From positions 1 to 64,000 of the forward strand of contig CAJNBT010000004.1 of assembly GCA_905221085.1 (NCBI GenBank): a stretch of 64,000 nt of DNA, read 5' to 3'. This DNA comes from a bacterium. Lineage in GTDB: Bacteria; Bacillota; Bacilli; Lactobacillales; Streptococcaceae. The notes beneath the pieces were generated by a model, which saw only the letters and a program-made list of their open reading frames with translations, searched no databases and was not told where the DNA came from. The stretch's first letter is position 1. Each line of letters begins with the position of its first letter. Made by a program: the position numbers and the translations under genes. Positions 29,109 through 38,635 of this stretch are shown one piece after another.

Positions 29109-30636
29109 CACTCTTCTCCTTTCCCAAGTTTCCACCAGCCATCAAGACACCAAGTTCTTGTTTATTGGTTGTTTCTGGTGATACAATACCTTGAATCTTA
29201 CCATCGTGGATAACAGCAATACGGTCTGAGACGTTTAAAATCTCATCCAATTCAAAGCTGACAACTAGAACAGCCTTACCATTATCACGCTCTTCAATCA
29301 AGCGCTTGTGGATATATTCAATGGCACCGACATCCAAACCACGAGTTGGCTGGCTGACGATAAGGAGATCAGGATCTCGATCAATTTCACGAGCGATAAT
29401 TGCTTTTTGTTGATTTCCTCCTGAGAGTGCAGCTGCAGGAACAAATTCGCTGGCAGCACGAACATCAAACTCCTCCATTAGCTTTTTAGCATAAGAAGTG
29501 ATATTTGAATAGTTCAAAATTCCATTTTTACTATGTGGTTCTTTGTAGTAGGTTTGAAGGGCAATATTTTCAGAAATCATCATTTCCAAAATCAAACCAT
29601 CACGGTGACGGTCTTCTGGAACGTGCCCAACACTCAACTCTGTAATCTGACGTGGGTGCAAGCCTACAATTGAATCTCCTTTTAGCTCGATGCTTCCAGA
29701 TTCAACCTTGCGAAGACCTGTAATGGCTTGAATCAATTCAGACTGACCATTTCCATCAATCCCCGCAATACCAACAATCTCTCCAGCACGAACATCCAAG
29801 GACAGATTTTTCACAGCTGGGACACCGCGGTTTTCATTGACCACCAAATCTTTGATAGACAAGACCACTTCTTTGGGTTGAGAGGCTTGCTTCTCTGTTT
29901 TAAAGGAAACAGAACGTCCTACCATCATTTCCGCCAAATCAGCATTGGTAGCCCCTGCGATTTCTACAGTTTCAATTGATTTCCCACGACGGATAACTGT
30001 AACGCGGTCAGAAACTGCACGAATCTCGTCCAACTTGTGGGTGATCAAGATAATTGATTTCCCTTCTTTGACAAGATTTTTCATAATAGCCATCAACTCA
30101 TCAATTTCTGATGGAGTCAAAACAGCCGTTGGTTCGTCAAAGATAAGGATATCAGCTCCCCGATAAAGGGTTTTTAAAATTTCTACACGTTGTTGGGCTC
30201 CAACTGAGATGTCTGCTACCTTGGCAGAAGGGTCTACAGATAAGCCATAACGTTCAGAAAGAGCCTTGATTTCTTTGCTAGCTCCAGCGATATCTAGCAC
30301 ACCATTTTTAGTCAATTCACTTCCTAAAATGATGTTTTCAGCCACTGTGAAGGCTTCTACCAACATAAAGTGCTGGTGAACCATTCCAATTCCTAAGCTA
30401 GCCGCTTTTGATGGTGAGTCGAGGTTGACAACTTGACCGTTGACCACAATTTCACCACTAGTTGGTTCAAGAAGCCCTGCTAACATGTTCATGAGCGTGG
30501 ACTTTCCAGCCCCATTTTCTCCTAAAAGTGCATGAATTTCACCTTTTCGTAGGTGCAGGTTGATTTTGTCGTTGGCAACAAATTCACCAAACACCTTGGT
30601 AATATCACGCATCTCAATGACATTTTCGTGTGCCAT
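29101..30636 (-). CDS. Nucleoside ABC transporter, ATP-binding protein (tandem ABC domains)
   Basis: A 511-aa energy-coupling subunit with two ABC domains. The first has Walker A GENGAGKST (about 39-47), signature SVGAQQR and Walker B LIFDEPTAVL. The second (about 255-500) has GIDGNGQSE in place of a canonical Walker A, signature LSGGNQQK, and LIVSQPTRGLD where the catalytic Glu is Gln. One degenerate site is normal for the sugar/nucleoside type. It follows pnrA after 143 bp containing a terminator-like hairpin. Confidence 0.95.
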   Translation of the reverse strand: MAHENVIEMRDITKVFGEFVANDKINLHLRKGEIHALLGENGAGKSTLMNMLAGLLEPTSGEIVVNGQVVNLDSPSKAASLGIGMVHQHFMLVEAFTVAENIILGSELTKNGVLDIAGASKEIKALSERYGLSVDPSAKVADISVGAQQRVEILKTLYRGADILIFDEPTAVLTPSEIDELMAIMKNLVKEGKSIILITHKLDEIRAVSDRVTVIRRGKSIETVEIAGATNADLAEMMVGRSVSFKTEKQASQPKEVVLSIKDLVVNENRGVPAVKNLSLDVRAGEIVGIAGIDGNGQSELIQAITGLRKVESGSIELKGDSIVGLHPRQITELSVGHVPEDRHRDGLILEMMISENIALQTYYKEPHSKNGILNYSNITSYAKKLMEEFDVRAASEFVPAAALSGGNQQKAIIAREIDRDPDLLIVSQPTRGLDVGAIEYIHKRLIEERDNGKAVLVVSFELDEILNVSDRIAVIHDGKIQGIVSPETTNKQELGVLMAGGNLGKEKSDV

Positions 30637-30675
30637 GTACTCTTCCTTTCAGAGTCTTATTTTATTTCAATAAAA

Positions 30676-30757
30676 CTTGCTAGTTTGTCTAGTAGCAAGC
30701 TTTACTGAGACAAAATGACTTTGTCTCGACTCTTAAAAAAGCGGCCGAGGGCCGCTT
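30676..30757 (-). terminator. Intra-operon terminator and two further hairpins after pnrA
   Basis: Minus strand: GCGGCC-CTC-GGCCGC plus six T (30734-30757), a classic terminator; then GAGACAAA/TTTGTCTC (30707-30727); then CTTGCTA/TAGCAAG (30676-30699). Placed between receptor and ATPase genes, they probably reduce read-through so that the lipoprotein is made in excess. Confidence 0.75.
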
Positions 30758-30779
30758 CCTAAGAAATGACTTCCATCCA

Positions 30780-31832
30780 TTATTTTTCAGGAACTTTTAC
30801 GCTTCCATCAAGGATTTTAGCTTTGGCATCTTCAACAGCTTTTTTACCTTCTTCTGAAAGGTTTGTTACTGCCAAGTCAACCCCTTTATCTTTCAATGAG
30901 TAAACGATCACTTGACCGCCAGGGAATTCACCTTTTTCTGCCTTGTTCGCAATATCTTTTACAGTTGTACCAACTTGTTTCAAAGTAGATACAAGAACAA
31001 AGTTTGATTCTTTACCATCTTTAGAAGTGTATTTACCTTCTGCTACTTGGTCACGGTCAACACCGATAACCCAAACTTTTTCATTTTCAGAACGGCTTTC
31101 GTTAAGTGATTTTGCTTCTGCAAAGACACCAGCACCTGTTCCACCTGCTGCTTGGTAAACAACGTCCGCACCAGCTGCGTATTGTGCTGCTGCAATTGTT
31201 TTACCTTTAGCAGCATCACCAAATGAACCAGCATAGTCAACTTGTACTTTGATAGATGGATCTACTGACTCAACACCAGCTTTAAATCCAGCTGCAAAAC
31301 GTGAGATAACTTCAGATTCAATACCACCTACAAAACCAACTTGTTTTGTTTTAGTTGTTTTAGCCGCTGCAACACCTGCAAGGTAAGCAGCTTCGTTATC
31401 AGCAAATGTTACGCTAGCAACATTCTTTTGGTCTTTAATCACATCATCAATCAAAACATAGTTGATATCAGTGTGTTCTTTAGCTGCTTCTTCAACCGCA
31501 TTGTGAAGGGCAAAACCAACACCGAAGATCAGGTTGTAACTTCCAGCCGCTTGTTGCAAGTTGTTAGCATAGTCAGCTTCACTTGTTGATTGGAAGTAAG
31601 TGAAACCTTTATCTTTTGAAAGATTGTGTTCTTTACCCCAGTCTTGCAAACCTTCCCAAGCTGATTGGTTGAATGATTTATCATCAACACCACCAGTATC
31701 AGTGACGATTGCTGCTTTTGTCTTCACATCAGAAGATGAAGCTGCGTTACGAGAAGAGCGGTTACCACATGCAGCAAGTCCAACTGCTGCCACTGCAACT
31801 AGACCAAGGCCTAGCCATTGTTTCTTGTTCAT
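30780..31832 (-). CDS. pnrA: Nucleoside-binding lipoprotein PnrA (BMP/Med family)
   Basis: A lipid-anchored substrate receptor for purine nucleosides, feeding the ABC transporter downstream. It is 350 aa from MNKKQWLGLG, preceded by AGGAGG; a 24-codon longer reading lacks support. Lipobox LAAC gives Cys at about 22. BMP-domain hallmarks are TDTGGVDDKSFNQSAWEGL (about 46-64), FVGGIESEVISRFAAGF, and DVVYQAAGGTGAGVF. Pneumococcal PnrA (also called TmpC/BmpA) is a surface antigen. The leader shows a small hairpin (GGCACGG/CCTTGTGGCC). Confidence 0.95.
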   Translation of the reverse strand: MNKKQWLGLGLVAVAAVGLAACGNRSSRNAASSSDVKTKAAIVTDTGGVDDKSFNQSAWEGLQDWGKEHNLSKDKGFTYFQSTSEADYANNLQQAAGSYNLIFGVGFALHNAVEEAAKEHTDINYVLIDDVIKDQKNVASVTFADNEAAYLAGVAAAKTTKTKQVGFVGGIESEVISRFAAGFKAGVESVDPSIKVQVDYAGSFGDAAKGKTIAAAQYAAGADVVYQAAGGTGAGVFAEAKSLNESRSENEKVWVIGVDRDQVAEGKYTSKDGKESNFVLVSTLKQVGTTVKDIANKAEKGEFPGGQVIVYSLKDKGVDLAVTNLSEEGKKAVEDAKAKILDGSVKVPEK

Positions 31833-31921
31833 TACTGAACCTCCTAAATAAGATGTGCAACGATGTTGCAAGTATGGATTTATTGGCCACAAGGACCGTG
31901 CCACTCAGAGAGCGACTCAGA

Positions 31922-32311
31922 CTAGTTTAAGTCTGTAAAAGAGTATGGAAGTAACTCCCCGACCGTCATCTCGACCGTCGATTTATCTTTTGCGACTAAA
32001 GTCACTTTTAGATCTTGTTCAAAAAATTCAGCCATCACTTGGCGACAAGCGCCACATGGTGAGATTGGCTTTTCAGTGTGTCCATAGACAATCAATTCTG
32101 AAAACTCTCTTTGGCCTTCGGAAACTGCTTTAAAAATCGCTGTACGCTCTCCACAGTTGGTCAAAGAATAGCTAGCATTCTCGATATTGACACCTGTATA
32201 AATGTTCCCATCTTTCGCCACCAGAACAGCGCTAACAGGAAAGTGAGAATAAGGCACATAAGCTTTCTTGCTGGTTTCAATTGCTAGTTCAATCAACTCA
32301 GTAGTCGCCAT
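31922..32311 (-). CDS. cdd: Cytidine deaminase
   Basis: Cdd deaminates cytidine and deoxycytidine to the uridines for salvage. It is 129 aa. The zinc site is intact: [15 protein letters not shown] with the catalytic C-x-E, and [12 protein letters not shown] with C-x2-C. It overlaps the end of deoC by 14 bp and stands before pnrA. Confidence 0.97.
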   Translation of the reverse strand: MATTELIELAIETSKKAYVPYSHFPVSAVLVAKDGNIYTGVNIENASYSLTNCGERTAIFKAVSEGQREFSELIVYGHTEKPISPCGACRQVMAEFFEQDLKVTLVAKDKSTVEMTVGELLPYSFTDLN

Positions 32312-32960
32312 CTGCCAATTCTCCTTTTAAAATGGCTACCCCAGCTGACGTTCCGATACGGGTCGCACCTGCTTCCACAAAGGCAAGGGCATCTGCATAA
32401 GAACGAGCTCCACCAGCAGCCTTGACTCCCATATCAGGTCCAACTGTTTCACGCATTAATGTAACATCTGCTATCGTAGCGCCACCAGTTGAAAAACCAG
32501 TAGAAGTTTTGACAAAGTCAGCTCCCGCTTTTTGAGCTAATTGGCAAGCCAAAACTTTTTCTTGGTCAGTCAGAAGGCAAGCTTCAATAATGACTTTCAC
32601 TAACTTGTCACCACTTGCTTCCACTACTGCGCGAATATCTGACTCAACCAAATCAAGATTACCTGATTTGAGAGCTCCAACATTGATCACCATATCGATC
32701 TCATCTGCACCATTTTGGATAGCTTCTTTGGTTTCAAAAGCTTTCACGGCTGAAGTTGTTGCTCCCAAAGGGAAACCTACTACTGTGCAGACCTTGACAT
32801 CAGAGCCTTCAAGCCCTTTTTTGGCATGTTCAACCCAGGTCGGATTAACGCAAACACTGGCAAAATCATACTCCCTAGCCTCAGACAACAAACAATCAAT
32901 TTTATTTTCTGTTGCATCTTGTTTTAAAAGCGTATGATCAATATATTTATTTAATTTCAT
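32298..32960 (-). CDS. deoC: Deoxyribose-phosphate aldolase
   Basis: DeoC splits 2-deoxyribose-5-phosphate into glyceraldehyde-3-phosphate and acetaldehyde, linking deoxynucleoside breakdown to glycolysis. It is 220 aa from [10 protein letters not shown], which follows GGAGAA; six extra codons upstream are rejected. The Schiff-base Lys lies in FVKTSTGFS and the second Lys in [10 protein letters not shown]. It follows pdp closely. Confidence 0.97.
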   Translation of the reverse strand: MKLNKYIDHTLLKQDATENKIDCLLSEAREYDFASVCVNPTWVEHAKKGLEGSDVKVCTVVGFPLGATTSAVKAFETKEAIQNGADEIDMVINVGALKSGNLDLVESDIRAVVEASGDKLVKVIIEACLLTDQEKVLACQLAQKAGADFVKTSTGFSTGGATIADVTLMRETVGPDMGVKAAGGARSYADALAFVEAGATRIGTSAGVAILKGELADGDY

Positions 32961-32979
32961 ATTCGGATTCTCCTGCAAT

Positions 32980-34257
32980 TTATGAGATAATTTCTATAAT
33001 TTCTCGTAAACTTTGCACCCTATCATTTATTTTAACATATTTTTGAAAATCTGTAACTAGCTGAGGAGAAATTTTTCCATTTGTGTATACTTTTGCAACA
33101 ATTTCTCCCTTTTGAACGGGATCTCCAACTTTCTTTTCAAAAACAATTCCTGTTTCATAGTCCAAGGCATCAGACTTGACTGCACGGCCTGCCCCCAGTA
33201 TCATAGCATAAAGACCAAATTCCATTGCTGGAAGAGCTGAGATAATACCCGTTTCCTGGGCAGGGATTTCCACCACATGGGCAACATTGACAGGACGGTA
33301 GAGGTCTTCCAAGTCCCCACCTTGGGCTTGCACCATTTCCTCAAACTTAGCCAGTGCTTGACCATTCTCAAGATGTTGGCGGACTTCTTCAACTGTCTTG
33401 TTTACATTTGCTAAACCAAGCATAATTTGAGCCAGTTCACAGATGAAGTGGGTAATATCCTGACGGCCTTGACCTTGTAAAATCTCCAATGCTTCAAGGA
33501 TTTCCAGACGATTTCCAATCGCTCGTCCCAAAGGCTGACTCATATCCGTAATCACGGCTACCGTCTTTCGACCAACTGCCTTACCAAGTTCCACCATGGT
33601 TTTAGCCAATTCACGCGCCTCATCAACCGTCTTCATGAAGGCACCCTCTCCGACAGTTACGTCTAGCAAAATAGCATCCGCCCCTGCCGCAATTTTCTTG
33701 CTCATCACCGAACTCGCAATCAAAGGAATCGTGTCGACAGTTGCGGTCACATCACGAAGAGCATAGAGAAGCTTGTCAGCTTTGACAAGCTGGTCTGATT
33801 GCCCAATGACAGATACTCCAATATCCTGCACCTGACGAATGAAATCTTCTTGACTGCGCTCTACTTGATAGCCCTTGATAGACTCCAATTTATCAATTGT
33901 TCCACCTGTATGGCCGAGACCACGACCACTCATTTTTGCCACAGGCACACCAAAACTAGCAACAAGGGGAGCCAAAATCAAGGTTACCTTATCACCAACA
34001 CCCCCAGTAGAATGCTTGTCAACCTTAACCCCATCAATAGCAGATAAATCAAACTCTTGACCAGTCCTAACCATTTTCATGGTCAAATCAGATATTTCTC
34101 GAGTCGTCATTCCTTTAAAATAAACAGCCATAGCAAAGGCAGACATCTGATAATCAGGAACAGTTCCTGACACATAGCCTTCAACTAGCCATTCGATTTC
34201 ACTTGAAGTCAGTTCTTGACCATCACGTTTTTTTTGGATTAAATCAACTGCTCTCAT
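32980..34257 (-). CDS. pdp: Pyrimidine-nucleoside phosphorylase
   Basis: Phosphorolyses uridine and (deoxy)thymidine to base and (deoxy)ribose-1-phosphate. It is 425 aa. The thymidine/pyrimidine phosphorylase signature [17 protein letters not shown] (about 112-128) is present, with [11 protein letters not shown] (phosphate binding, about 81-91) and the C-terminal PYNP domain (about 340-425). Its start overlaps the methyltransferase stop by 4 bp. Confidence 0.95.
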   Translation of the reverse strand: MRAVDLIQKKRDGQELTSSEIEWLVEGYVSGTVPDYQMSAFAMAVYFKGMTTREISDLTMKMVRTGQEFDLSAIDGVKVDKHSTGGVGDKVTLILAPLVASFGVPVAKMSGRGLGHTGGTIDKLESIKGYQVERSQEDFIRQVQDIGVSVIGQSDQLVKADKLLYALRDVTATVDTIPLIASSVMSKKIAAGADAILLDVTVGEGAFMKTVDEARELAKTMVELGKAVGRKTVAVITDMSQPLGRAIGNRLEILEALEILQGQGRQDITHFICELAQIMLGLANVNKTVEEVRQHLENGQALAKFEEMVQAQGGDLEDLYRPVNVAHVVEIPAQETGIISALPAMEFGLYAMILGAGRAVKSDALDYETGIVFEKKVGDPVQKGEIVAKVYTNGKISPQLVTDFQKYVKINDRVQSLREIIEIIS

Positions 34258-34844
34258 TCTTTCACACTTCTAAGGATATAGTATCCCTTATCTTTTTTGA
34301 CGATTTCACAATTGCCAAACACATCTTCCATCTTAGACTTAGCACTTGGAGCCCCTTGCTTCTTCTGGATAACGATTGTTAAATCTCCATCAGTTTCTAA
34401 GAAATCTTTACTTTTCTCAATGATTTCATGAACCACTTGCTTGCCCGCACGGATAGGAGGATTGGAAATGACATGGTCAAATTCCCCTTCAACTTGTTCA
34501 TAGATGTTGGACTGGAAAATCGTCGCTTCTACTTTATTTCGTTCAGCATTTTGTCTCGCCAAATCCAAGGCACGATTATTAATATCGACCATGGTCGCCT
34601 GAACTCCATAAGCCTTAGCCAAGGACAAGCCCAAAGGCCCGTAACCACAGCCTACATCAAGGACAGTCTCTCCTTTATCGACCTCAAGACACTTGAGCAG
34701 GAGTTGACTTCCAAAATCAACCATTTTCTTGCTAAAAACACCAGCATCCGTCAAAAAGGTCATTTTTTCTCCCAACAAGTCCACTCTCAACTCATGAATG
34801 TCGTGAGCAGCATCAGGATTTTCTGCATAGTACATTTTACTCAT
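34254..34844 (-). CDS. Class I SAM-dependent methyltransferase, RsmC/YbxB-like
   Basis: A 196-aa methyltransferase. SAM motif I is VLDVGCGYGPLGLSLA (about 60-75), and the N6/N2-type catalytic motif NPPIRAG (about 130-136) is typical of RsmC/RsmD-like rRNA methyltransferases acting on guanine N2. The target is probably 16S rRNA, by family only. It is the first gene of the nucleoside salvage operon. It seems to be leaderless, with the -10 box 6 nt upstream of the ATG. Confidence 0.85.
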   Translation of the reverse strand: MSKMYYAENPDAAHDIHELRVDLLGEKMTFLTDAGVFSKKMVDFGSQLLLKCLEVDKGETVLDVGCGYGPLGLSLAKAYGVQATMVDINNRALDLARQNAERNKVEATIFQSNIYEQVEGEFDHVISNPPIRAGKQVVHEIIEKSKDFLETDGDLTIVIQKKQGAPSAKSKMEDVFGNCEIVKKDKGYYILRSVKE

Positions 34845-34850
34845 GAAACT

Positions 34851-34890
34851 ATTTTACCATAATTTGACTTAAATTGTAAATCGTTTACAA
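34851..34890 (-). promoter_or_regulatory. Nucleoside operon promoter with overlapping palindromic operator
   Basis: Minus strand: -35 TTTACA (34875-34880), 18-bp spacer, extended -10 TGG-TAAAAT (34851-34856). The 17-bp palindrome TTGTAAACGATTTACAA (34874-34890) covers the -35. It is close to a CcpA cre site (central CG, flanking TG/CA) but one base too long between halves. A repressor site for CcpA or a nucleoside-responsive regulator is likely. Confidence 0.6.
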
Positions 34891-35049
34891 ATTGATAATG
34901 AAATGAAAAAGACTGAAGAAAGCTAGTAAACAAGACTTTTTCTTCAATCTCTTTCAACACTTATAAATAATAAGCCATTTAGAACTAGAAATATCATAGT
35001 CAGGAGAAAACAATAAATTTATCATCTATAATCGGGCGTATTTTTATTA

Positions 35050-35454
35050 CTATTGCTTAACCTTCAGATACTTAATTATCAACAAAATTCCCAACAAAAT
35101 GTTTAGATAAAAGCCCAACTGATAAGTTTGTGTCAGGATTTCCAAACTTGTCCAAAGGCGTATCAAATCTTCTAGTGACATGCGGAATAAATAACCCTCT
35201 GTAGCAATCCATAAAATCAAAAAGAAATAGCTTCCAGCAGCAAGCCGTTTCGTCCACCGTTTTTTGAGTAGCCAAGCAATCAAGAGCGAACAGATAAAGA
35301 CAGCTGTTACAATGGCATGTTCCATCAAAAAAGTAAAACCGTAATAGATTTCCACAAAGCATCTACCATTATCCGCATTGACGCCTTTTATAAAAGGTAA
35401 GGCAAAACTTAAAATAAAACAGAGTTCCAATATATAACTTTTTAAGATTTTCAT
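35050..35454 (-). CDS. Small membrane protein, unrecognised
   Basis: A 134-aa protein with about four hydrophobic segments (about 5-24, 43-64, 72-88, 110-130) separated by short charged loops, such as KKRWTKR. I do not recognise the family. It is very likely real: AGGAGG lies 7 nt before the ATG and the hydrophobic pattern is regular. It stands alone. A 14-bp palindrome TTATAAGCTTATAA (35493-35506) lies 40 bp upstream. Confidence 0.7.
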   Translation of the reverse strand: MKILKSYILELCFILSFALPFIKGVNADNGRCFVEIYYGFTFLMEHAIVTAVFICSLLIAWLLKKRWTKRLAAGSYFFLILWIATEGYLFRMSLEDLIRLWTSLEILTQTYQLGFYLNILLGILLIIKYLKVKQ

Positions 35455-35620
35455 GACACACCTCCTATAAGTTGTGAACCCAAAAGTGCCCTTTATAAGC
35501 TTATAAATCAGGAGAAAGTTGCTCCTACTTCATCTATAAATTGGTCAACCTCTATCTAGCTCTATTATACGAAATAAGTTTACTATCATCAAGAAAACGC
35601 TTTATTTTTTTAGCTTTTTA

Positions 35621-35629
35621 TGGTATGAT
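35621..35629 (+). promoter_or_regulatory. coaA extended -10 promoter
   Basis: TGGTATGAT (TG-N-TATGAT), followed by a short leader with AGGGG before the ATG at 35655. Confidence 0.55.
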
Positions 35630-35654
35630 AGACAAAATATCTAGGGGAAAATAA

Positions 35655-36575
35655 ATGACCAACGAATTTTTACATTTTGAAAAAATCAGCCGCCAGACTT
35701 GGCAATCCTTACATCGAAAAACAACACCTCCTTTGACAGAAGAGGAATTAGAATCCATCAAGAGTTTTAATGACCAGATTAGTCTACAAGATGTTACCGA
35801 TGTCTATCTTCCACTAGCACACCTCATTCAGATTTATAAGCGTACCAAGGATGATTTGGCCTTTTCAAAAGGAATTTTCCTTCAACGTGAAAGTAAATCT
35901 CAACCTTTTATCATCGGGGTTTCTGGGAGTGTTGCCGTTGGAAAATCCACAACCAGTCGACTACTTCAAATCTTACTATCCCGTACGCTTACAGATGCTA
36001 CGGTTGAGTTGGTAACAACTGATGGCTTTCTCTATCCCAACCAAACCTTGACTGAGCAAGGGATTTTAAATCGCAAGGGATTTCCTGAAAGCTATGATAT
36101 GGAAGCCCTTCTCAACTTCTTGGATCGCATTAAAAATGGACAAGATGTAGATATTCCTGTCTACTCTCATGAAGTCTATGACATCGTCCCTGAAGCAAAA
36201 CAACGAGTAAAAGCTGCTGACTTTGTGATTGTCGAGGGGATTAACGTCTTTCAAAATCCACAAAACGAGCGTCTCTATATTACTGACTTCTTTGACTTTT
36301 CCATCTATGTTGATGCTTCAGTTGATGACATCGAGAGTTGGTATCTAGACCGTTTCTTGAAGATCCTAAGTCTAGCCCAAAACGACCCTGATAGCTACTA
36401 TTATCCTTTTACTCAAATGCCAATCGGGGAAGTTGAATCCTTTGCCCATCAAGTCTGGACTAGTATCAATCTCACAAATCTACAAAATTATATTGAACCA
36501 ACCAGAAATCGTGCAGAAGTGATTCTGCATAAAACAAAGAACCATGAAATCGATGAAATTTACTTAAAAAAGTAA
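35655..36575 (+). CDS. coaA: Pantothenate kinase (type I)
   Basis: CoaA phosphorylates pantothenate, the committed step to coenzyme A. It is 306 aa. The P-loop [12 protein letters not shown] (about 93-104) is intact. Also seen: TTDGFLYPN (about 122-130), [18 protein letters not shown] (Walker B-like, about 193-202) and the C-terminal [15 protein letters not shown]. It is convergent to nothing; rpsT follows with its own promoter. Confidence 0.97.
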   Translation: MTNEFLHFEKISRQTWQSLHRKTTPPLTEEELESIKSFNDQISLQDVTDVYLPLAHLIQIYKRTKDDLAFSKGIFLQRESKSQPFIIGVSGSVAVGKSTTSRLLQILLSRTLTDATVELVTTDGFLYPNQTLTEQGILNRKGFPESYDMEALLNFLDRIKNGQDVDIPVYSHEVYDIVPEAKQRVKAADFVIVEGINVFQNPQNERLYITDFFDFSIYVDASVDDIESWYLDRFLKILSLAQNDPDSYYYPFTQMPIGEVESFAHQVWTSINLTNLQNYIEPTRNRAEVILHKTKNHEIDEIYLKK

Positions 36576-36582
36576 TTTTCCC

Positions 36583-36611
36583 TTGTCAAAACGTCAGTTT
36601 TCAGATATAAT
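36583..36611 (+). promoter_or_regulatory. rpsT promoter
   Basis: TTGTCA (36583-36588), 17-bp spacer, TATAAT (36606-36611). The leader is about 25 nt. Confidence 0.85.
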
Positions 36612-36642
36612 GGTATAGTTAGTAAATATGGAGGTAAGAACA

Positions 36643-36879
36643 TTGGCAAACATTAAATCAGCTATCAAACGCGCTGAATTGAACGTTAAACAAAACGAAA
36701 AGAACTCAGCTCAAAAATCAGCTATGCGTACTGCTATCAAAGCTTTCGAAGCAAACCCATCTGAAGAACTTTTCCGTGCTGCTAGCTCAGCTATCGATAA
36801 AGCAGAAACTAAAGGTTTGATTCACAAAAACAAAGCAAGCCGCGATAAAGCTCGTCTTTCAGCTAAACTTGCTAAATAA
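36643..36879 (+). CDS. rpsT: 30S ribosomal protein S20 (TTG start)
   Basis: S20 is a primary 16S rRNA-binding protein. It is 78 aa ([13 protein letters not shown]...LSAKLAK). The true start is TTG at 36643-36645, 7 nt after GGAGGT. The in-frame ATG at 36628 overlaps that Shine-Dalgarno and would add five non-family residues. A weak start codon is also known for E. coli rpsT, where it takes part in autoregulation. Terminator at 36882-36906. Confidence 0.95.
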
Positions 36880-36881
36880 GA

Positions 36882-36906
36882 AACAGTCCATAGAGGCTGT
36901 TTTTTT
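36882..36906 (+). terminator. rpsT terminator
   Basis: AACAGTC, short loop, GGCTGTT plus seven T. Confidence 0.85.
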
Positions 36907-36931
36907 GTCTCCAAATAGGAAAGGGTAGAAA

Positions 36932-37444
36932 ATGAAAATCGCAATTATCGGATATTCTGGTGCTGGTAAGTCAACGCTAGCTGAAAAGTTATCTCTCTAC
37001 TACTCCATCCCAAAACTTCACATGGATACACTCCAATTTCAACCTGGTTGGCAAGACAGCGACCGCGAATGGATGTTGACCGAGATGAAAAGCTTTCTCA
37101 CCAAGCATGAAGCTTGGGTCATTGATGGGAATTATTCTTGGTGTTGTTATGAGGAAAGAATGGACGAAGCTGACCAGATCATCTTTTTAAACTTCTCTGC
37201 TTGGAATTGTTTGCTAAGAGCCTTTAAGCGCTATTTAAAATACAGAGGAAAAGTGAGAGAAAGTATGGCTAAAGGATGCCCCGAGCAATTCAACTGGGAA
37301 TTTATTCGTTGGATTCTCTGGGATGGTCGAACAAAAAATGCTAAGGATAGATACCAATACTTAAACAATACTTACCCAGAAAAGATGCATATTCTCCATT
37401 CTCAAGCAGAGATTGATTGTTTTTTGCGATCTTTAAAAAAGTAA
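36932..37444 (+). CDS. P-loop kinase of the FlaR / 'DNA topology modulation' family
   Basis: A 170-aa adenylate-kinase-like NTPase. Walker A GYSGAGKST (about 7-15) is followed by PKLHMDTLQFQPGW and VIDGNYSW, the block shared by FlaR-like proteins. A lid-like basic segment lies near 95-115. The family name is historical, and the true substrate is unknown; a small-molecule kinase is likely. It starts 52 bp after rpsT, beyond its terminator. A terminator follows at 37490-37529. Confidence 0.8.
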   Translation: MKIAIIGYSGAGKSTLAEKLSLYYSIPKLHMDTLQFQPGWQDSDREWMLTEMKSFLTKHEAWVIDGNYSWCCYEERMDEADQIIFLNFSAWNCLLRAFKRYLKYRGKVRESMAKGCPEQFNWEFIRWILWDGRTKNAKDRYQYLNNTYPEKMHILHSQAEIDCFLRSLKK

Positions 37445-37489
37445 ACAATATAGTAGCATTTCACTAAAATCAGCATGCACTGATTGACT

Positions 37490-37529
37490 AAAAAAGGAAG
37501 TTTTTCATCCAGAAAGTCTTCCTTTTTTT
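37490..37529 (+). terminator. Terminator of the FlaR-like gene
   Basis: AAAAAAGGAAG, a loop, CTTCCTTTTTT. A smaller inverted repeat AATCAG/CTGATT lies just before it. Confidence 0.75.
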
Positions 37530-37633
37530 CTTTTATTCAACAATTAAAAATAACTCGAGCAATTTATAAATCAACAATAAAATTCCCCTAGCAATGAAGA
37601 GAATCTTGTTCATAGTTTCTGAGTTCGTGATAC

Positions 37634-37676
37634 AAAAAAACTGAAGGAAGTATAGTCCTACTTCTTTCAGTTTTTT
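37634..37676 (-). terminator. sir2 terminator
   Basis: ACTGAAGGAAGTA/TACTTCTTTCAGT stem flanked by A6 and T6. It overlaps the last codons of sir2 and could act on both strands. Confidence 0.8.
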
Positions 37677-38406
37677 ATTGTCTCAATTTAGAAAAAACTT
37701 CTCCAATCTTACCTTCGATAACTAAATCAGCTTGGCTGTCTTGAGGAGTGCTGGATTTGTTGATAACGACAAGATTTGACCCTGAAAAATAATTGATTAG
37801 GCTAGCTGCAGGGTAAACAACTAAGGAAGTTCCACCAATGATCAACAAATCTGCTTGCTGAATGGCTCGAGCTGCGCGACTAAATACATCCATATCTAGC
37901 GCTTCCTCATAAAGGGTCACGTCAGGTTTGACCACCTTGCCACAATCTAAGCAGTAGGGAACTGGACCTTCAAGTTCCAAAAAGGTAGTCAAATCATAAA
38001 AGCGATGACAGCCAAAACAATAATTACGATCTGCACTACCATGCAGTTTCAAAACTTTCTGAGATCCTGCCATTTCATGGAGACTATCGATATTTTGCGT
38101 CACAATCGCCTTTAATTTACCTGTTTTTTCCAACGACGCTAGATAATCATGTGCTAAATTCGGCTTAGCATCAGGATAGACCAGATACTTTTTGTAGAAA
38201 TCAAAAAAATCCTCTGGATAGCGCTCAAACATAGTGCGTGAAACCAGTTGCTCGGCAGTAAAATGGCGACCTAGTTTCAGACTATATATACCATCTGAAC
38301 TACGAAAATCTGGAATATTAGACTCTGTAGAAACCCCTGCACCACCGAAAAAGACAATGCTCTGACTTTGATCAATAATACCTTGTAATTGTTTAATCTT
38401 ATCCAT
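37675..38406 (-). CDS. NAD-dependent protein deacylase, Sir2 family
   Basis: A sirtuin that removes acyl groups from lysines with NAD. It is 243 aa. NAD-binding GAGVSTESNIPDFRS (about 22-36), catalytic TQNIDSLHEMAG (about 103-114) with LHGSA, and the four-Cys zinc knuckle CFGC...CLDC (about 129-154) are all intact. Tail motif GGTSLVVYPA. AGGAG lies before the ATG. It is downstream of deoD on the same strand but 229 bp away. Confidence 0.93.
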   Translation of the reverse strand: MDKIKQLQGIIDQSQSIVFFGGAGVSTESNIPDFRSSDGIYSLKLGRHFTAEQLVSRTMFERYPEDFFDFYKKYLVYPDAKPNLAHDYLASLEKTGKLKAIVTQNIDSLHEMAGSQKVLKLHGSADRNYCFGCHRFYDLTTFLELEGPVPYCLDCGKVVKPDVTLYEEALDMDVFSRAARAIQQADLLIIGGTSLVVYPAASLINYFSGSNLVVINKSSTPQDSQADLVIEGKIGEVFSKLRQ

Positions 38407-38635
38407 TTTGTACTCCTAGGAATTTTCAAGTTAAAAAGTTGAAAGTCTTGACTTCTTGTCAACTTGGCTTCCAACTTTATTTGATTATGATTTAGATATT
38501 AAACTGACTAGTCTCGGTCCTTTGACACAATTAGGCTTCCTTCAATTTCCTTATTCTTACCTATTTCAGGATTGATTCATTGTTGATAGTTATCATTTTG
38601 AGAACAAGAGAAATCATTCTGAATATAGCCTACCT

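Noticed and set aside
34863..35049. Gap after the salvage-operon promoter
   Set aside because: Only the promoter/operator and a weak GAAGAAA/TTTCTTC hairpin that might end the 35050 gene; no coding potential.
38407..38635. Gap between deoD and sir2 with a TGATA/TATCA mini-palindrome
   Set aside because: Five-bp arms are too short to claim an operator; no promoter of good quality or gene seen.
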